Source: an uncultured Massilia sp. (GTDB lineage Bacteria > Pseudomonadota > Gammaproteobacteria > Burkholderiales > Burkholderiaceae). Taken from it: DNA of 64,000 bases. Positions 61,763 to 64,000 of the stretch are shown here, piece after piece. Under the pieces are notes generated by a model. That model was not told where the DNA came from. It saw only the letters and a program-made list of their open reading frames with translations, and searched no databases. The stretch spans positions 37,690-101,689 of the forward strand of contig CAMLMV010000023.1 in the NCBI GenBank assembly GCA_946481275.1, given 5' to 3'. Positions within the stretch are counted from its first letter, which is position 1. Every line of letters begins with the position of its first letter. The translations under genes were made by a program, and so were the position numbers.

Positions 61763-62529
61763 CAATGCCCCGCCGCGCTATTCACTGGCACGGTGCCGGT
61801 GAGGTTCAGCGCGGTCAGCCTGTCGCGCCAGTTCAGCCAGATGCCGGCCTGCGCCTCGGTCAGCGCGGGCATGCCGGCCGCGGCCTGGAATGTCACCGGT
61901 TGCTTGAGGATCGCGATCCAGAAATCGCGGCTCGGGCCGTTCGCATCGCCCGCGGTGACGCCGCCCACGTTGGCGAGCGGCGTGCAGCCCGTGCACGTGC
62001 CGTCCCAGCGCTTGCCGCCGCCGGCGTCGTTCATGCTGTCGACGATGCCGCCCGCGCCCGCGTCGATGCGCATGGAGCCGGACAGCGTGGCGATCTTCAT
62101 GCCGACGTCGCCGGAGATGCCGTCGAAGCCGAGGCGCATGCCGACGATCTCGCGCTGGTTGTTATTGCCAGTGTTCTTGTAGACGAATTCGAAATAGGGA
62201 TTCGTGATCTGCACGACCCGCTGTGCCGCGGAGGCGTCGGTGCGGCCGAACTGCAGTGCGCCGATGTCGAGGTCGGCGCCGGACCCGTTGCGCGGCGCGT
62301 ACGTGTACTCGCCCAGGCGCATGTTGGCGAGGTTGGCGTTCAGCGTGACGTCGGCGTCGAGGCTGATGCGCGTGAAATCGAAACCGCTGTAGCTGGAATT
62401 ACTGACCGTGAACAGGCCCTGGCCGCTGACTGTGGACAGTTCGGTGTCGGACATCGGGCGCATCTGGGCCGATGCCGCGCAGGGCAACAGCGGTAGTGCC
62501 ACGACGATTGCGGTGAGCAAGGTGCGCAT
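61762..62529 (-). CDS. exported DUF6160-like surface protein, paralogue 3
   Basis: A 255-residue secreted protein. Signal peptide ending CAASAQMR, then MSDTELSTVSGQGLFTV, then a beta-rich body. A CTGC pair mid-protein could form a disulfide. First gene of the three-gene operon and 80 bases after the single paralogue gene at 62.6 kb, from which a terminator separates it. Confidence 0.6.
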   Translation of the reverse strand: MRTLLTAIVVALPLLPCAASAQMRPMSDTELSTVSGQGLFTVSNSSYSGFDFTRISLDADVTLNANLANMRLGEYTYAPRNGSGADLDIGALQFGRTDASAAQRVVQITNPYFEFVYKNTGNNNQREIVGMRLGFDGISGDVGMKIATLSGSMRIDAGAGGIVDSMNDAGGGKRWDGTCTGCTPLANVGGVTAGDANGPSRDFWIAILKQPVTFQAAAGMPALTEAQAGIWLNWRDRLTALNLTGTVPVNSAAGH

Positions 62530-62555
62530 GGTCGAACCAGAGGAAAAACAAGGTC

Positions 62556-62588
62556 AAAAAAACGGCCCGGGGCAAGCCCGCGGGCCGT
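62556..62588 (-). terminator. terminator of the single DUF6160-like gene
   Basis: The stem ACGGCCCG (62562-62569) with CGGGCCGT (62581-62588) has an inner GGGC-AA-GCCC. On the minus strand it is followed by TTTTTT. It lies 22 bases beyond the stop of the 62610-63119 gene. Confidence 0.85.
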
Positions 62589-62609
62589 CCATCACCCAAC
62601 CCGAGCCGC

Positions 62610-63119
62610 TTAGTGCGCCCAGATGTAGACGGTGGTGCCTTGCAGCTTGATGTCGTTGGCGGCGAACGAACCGTAGGAAGCGCCCGAGTTGCCCATCTTG
62701 ATCGAGTCGACGGACATGCTCAGGTTCTTGTTGGTGTCGATCATCGGGATGGCGATCTTGACGACGTCGCCGGCCGGCATGAAGGCAGCCAGGCCGGTAC
62801 CGCCGGTCACGCCCAGGACGCTCGATGCGCCCGACGCTGCGCTGGCGTCGGCCTGGAACGTGGCGTTGTTGATGATGTCGATGGTTGCAGCGATTGCACC
62901 GGCGATCTTGATGTTGTTGAAGCTCACCGAGCCGCCTGCGGTATCGGTATCCGTGTAGACGAACGAACCGATGTTCACATGCAGGTCAGCGGCGATCGAC
63001 ACACCGTCACGGCCCGAGACCTTGGACAGTTCGGCGTCGGCGATCGGGGTCAGGGCCGATGCGTACGAAGCGATCGAGGACAGGGCGGCAACGACGGTCA
63101 GTTGTTTCAGCAGTTTCAT
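62610..63119 (-). CDS. exported DUF6160/FilA-like surface protein, paralogue 4
   Basis: A 169-residue secreted protein. Signal peptide MKLLKQLTVVAALSSIASYASA, then IADAELSKVSGRDGVSIAAD, then a Ser/Ala/Gly/Asp-rich beta body ending IKLQGTTVYIWAH. Base and codon use is the most biased of the group. With its own promoter, a good GGAG site and a terminator it looks like the abundant subunit, possibly the main filament or surface protein of the Fil-like system (inference). Confidence 0.65.
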   Translation of the reverse strand: MKLLKQLTVVAALSSIASYASALTPIADAELSKVSGRDGVSIAADLHVNIGSFVYTDTDTAGGSVSFNNIKIAGAIAATIDIINNATFQADASAASGASSVLGVTGGTGLAAFMPAGDVVKIAIPMIDTNKNLSMSVDSIKMGNSGASYGSFAANDIKLQGTTVYIWAH

Positions 63120-63343
63120 GGTATCTCCAGTGTTATTGTGATCGACGGTAATCTCTTCGGGCTTCCCCGCGCGTCCGCTTCGGTTCCTCTGCGGCTTGTG
63201 GCCAATCGGGACGGCAGCGTCGGGACCGCTTTTGCCTTAATTGGAAGTCAATTAAGTGGAAATAATGTTATTCCTTCCAGTGCAATAACCACATCGTTTT
63301 GTCCTTGCTCAACGAGCCAAATCGATGGATTCCTGAGCCATAA
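63120..63343. other. intergenic region before the single DUF6160-like gene
   Basis: No gene is seen in these 224 bases. The stretch at 63230-63300 is A/T-rich for this window and probably carries the promoter of the minus-strand gene at 62610-63119. No element could be fixed with confidence. Confidence 0.5.
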
Positions 63344-63371
63344 AAAAACCCGCTGCAAGCAGCGGGTTTTT
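63344..63371. terminator. bidirectional terminator after typA
   Basis: A perfect 11-bp stem, AAAAACCCGCT (63344-63354) and AGCGGGTTTTT (63361-63371), with the six-base loop GCAAGC that can pair further. It lies 18 bases beyond the typA stop on the minus strand. Confidence 0.92.
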
Positions 63372-63388
63372 CGTTGGAACCGGGAAGC

Positions 63389-64000
63389 TTACGCGGCTTC
63401 GCGGCTGGCCTTCTTGCGCTCGTGCTCTTTCAGGTGGCGCTTGCGCAGGCGGATGCTCTTCGGCGTGATCTCGACCAGTTCGTCGTCCTCGATGAACTCG
63501 ACGGCGTATTCCAGCGACATCTGGATCGGCGGCACGAGGCGGACGGCTTCGTCGGTACCCGACGCGCGCACGTTGGTCAGCTGCTTGCCCTTGATCGGGT
63601 TGACGACCAGGTCGTTGTCGCGCGAGTGGATGCCGATGATCATGCCTTCGTACACCGGGGTGTTGTGCTCGACGAACATGCGGCCGCGGTCCTGCAGCTT
63701 CCACAGTGCGTAGGCGACGGCCTGGCCGTCATCCTGCGAGATCAGCACGCCGTTGCGGCGGCCGGCCAGTTCGCCCTTGCCGTTGTCGACCGGGGAGTAC
63801 GCGTCGAACACGTGGCTCATCAGGCCGGTGCCGCGGGTCAGGGTCATGAAGTCGCCCTGGAAACCGATCAGGCCACGGGCCGGGATGCGGTATTCCAGAC
63901 GGACGCGGCCTTTGCCGTCCGATTCCATGTTCTGCAGGTCGCCACGGCGGCGGCCCAGTTCTTCCATCACGCCGCCCTGGTTGACTTCTTCCACGTCGAC
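63389..64000 (-). CDS. typA: ribosome-associated GTPase TypA/BipA, C-terminal part
   Basis: Only the last 203 codons or so are in the window; the frame is open to the right edge. The sequence RLEYRIPARGLIGFQGDFMT, LTRGTGLMSHVF, RRNGVLISQDDGQAVAYALW, VYEGMIIGIHSRDNDLVVNP and LTNVRASGTDEAVRLVPP is the BipA C-terminal ribosome-binding region. The protein is a translational GTPase that helps 50S assembly and stress or cold growth. The GTPase domain lies beyond the window. Confidence 0.97.
   Translation of the reverse strand, partial: VDVEEVNQGGVMEELGRRRGDLQNMESDGKGRVRLEYRIPARGLIGFQGDFMTLTRGTGLMSHVFDAYSPVDNGKGELAGRRNGVLISQDDGQAVAYALWKLQDRGRMFVEHNTPVYEGMIIGIHSRDNDLVVNPIKGKQLTNVRASGTDEAVRLVPPIQMSLEYAVEFIEDDELVEITPKSIRLRKRHLKEHERKKASREAA

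Noticed and set aside
1..64000. tRNA, rRNA, CRISPR arrays, insertion sequences
   Set aside because: I looked for cloverleaf-like segments, regularly spaced direct repeats, transposase motifs with terminal repeats and rRNA-like stretches, and saw none that hold up by eye.

Overview
The window is GC-rich with very dense, strongly coding DNA. It most resembles a betaproteobacterium of the Oxalobacteraceae (Massilia/Duganella type). That placement is an inference from protein style: short beta-type flagellin, paired BglX-like GH3 enzymes with a TonB receptor, a Fil-like surface system and TypA. I could not run a database search.

Layout. (1) 1-9.6 kb: a carbohydrate-use locus with the end of an alpha/beta hydrolase, a TonB-dependent receptor and two exported GH3 glycosidases in tandem. 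The receptor gene and the GH3 pair share an 18-bp palindrome (17 of 18 bases identical) upstream. A relic of a sugar-phosphate isomerase/epimerase lies next to the GH3 promoter. (2) 9.75-17.4 kb: a tightly overlapping four-gene minus-strand cassette encoding a calcineurin-like metallophosphoesterase, a trypsin-like protease with an apparent inactive-STAND tail, a MoxR-type AAA+ ATPase and a 1262-residue membrane protein (vWA-like region, beta-propeller, OmpA-like region). It looks like a MoxR-centred conflict or stress-response system and is the best candidate here for an under-described system. (3) 17.5-20.5 kb: a GAF/EAL cyclic-di-GMP phosphodiesterase with a ruined GGDEF domain, a possible 28-residue membrane peptide and a sulfate-binding protein.

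(4) 20.8-53.3 kb: a complete flagellar locus, including flagellin, export gate, switch, rod, hook, rings, filament cap, motor, sigma-28 and FlgM. The order flhAB-fliRQPNM, then divergent fliEFGHIJ, then fliD-S-T-K-L-fliA-motA-motB matches the lateral (Flag-2) loci (lfi/laf) rather than the usual primary polar cluster. Unusual points are FlgJ split into two distant genes, FliM without the CheY-binding peptide, FlhB with NPEH instead of NPTH, no fliO, no lafK, no che genes, a FliK-domain protein beside the flagellin gene, and a LafW-like protein after flgL.

(5) 53.3-63.2 kb: two minus-strand operons and a single gene that look like a Fil-type putative surface-filament system. It has an anchored C39 peptidase, two outer-membrane barrels, a DUF2059-like periplasmic protein, and five proteins sharing a DxxL-x2-V-x-G/A motif after a signal peptide. 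One of these five carries an MshEN-type cyclic-di-GMP-binding domain in front of its signal sequence. Two AraC-type regulators lie inside this block. (6) The right edge holds the C-terminal third of typA.

Inferred connections: regions 3, 4 and 5 all touch the motile/sessile switch (c-di-GMP degradation, surface swarming flagella, c-di-GMP-sensing surface protein). Region 2 appears independent of its neighbours. No tRNA, rRNA, CRISPR array or intact insertion sequence was seen.
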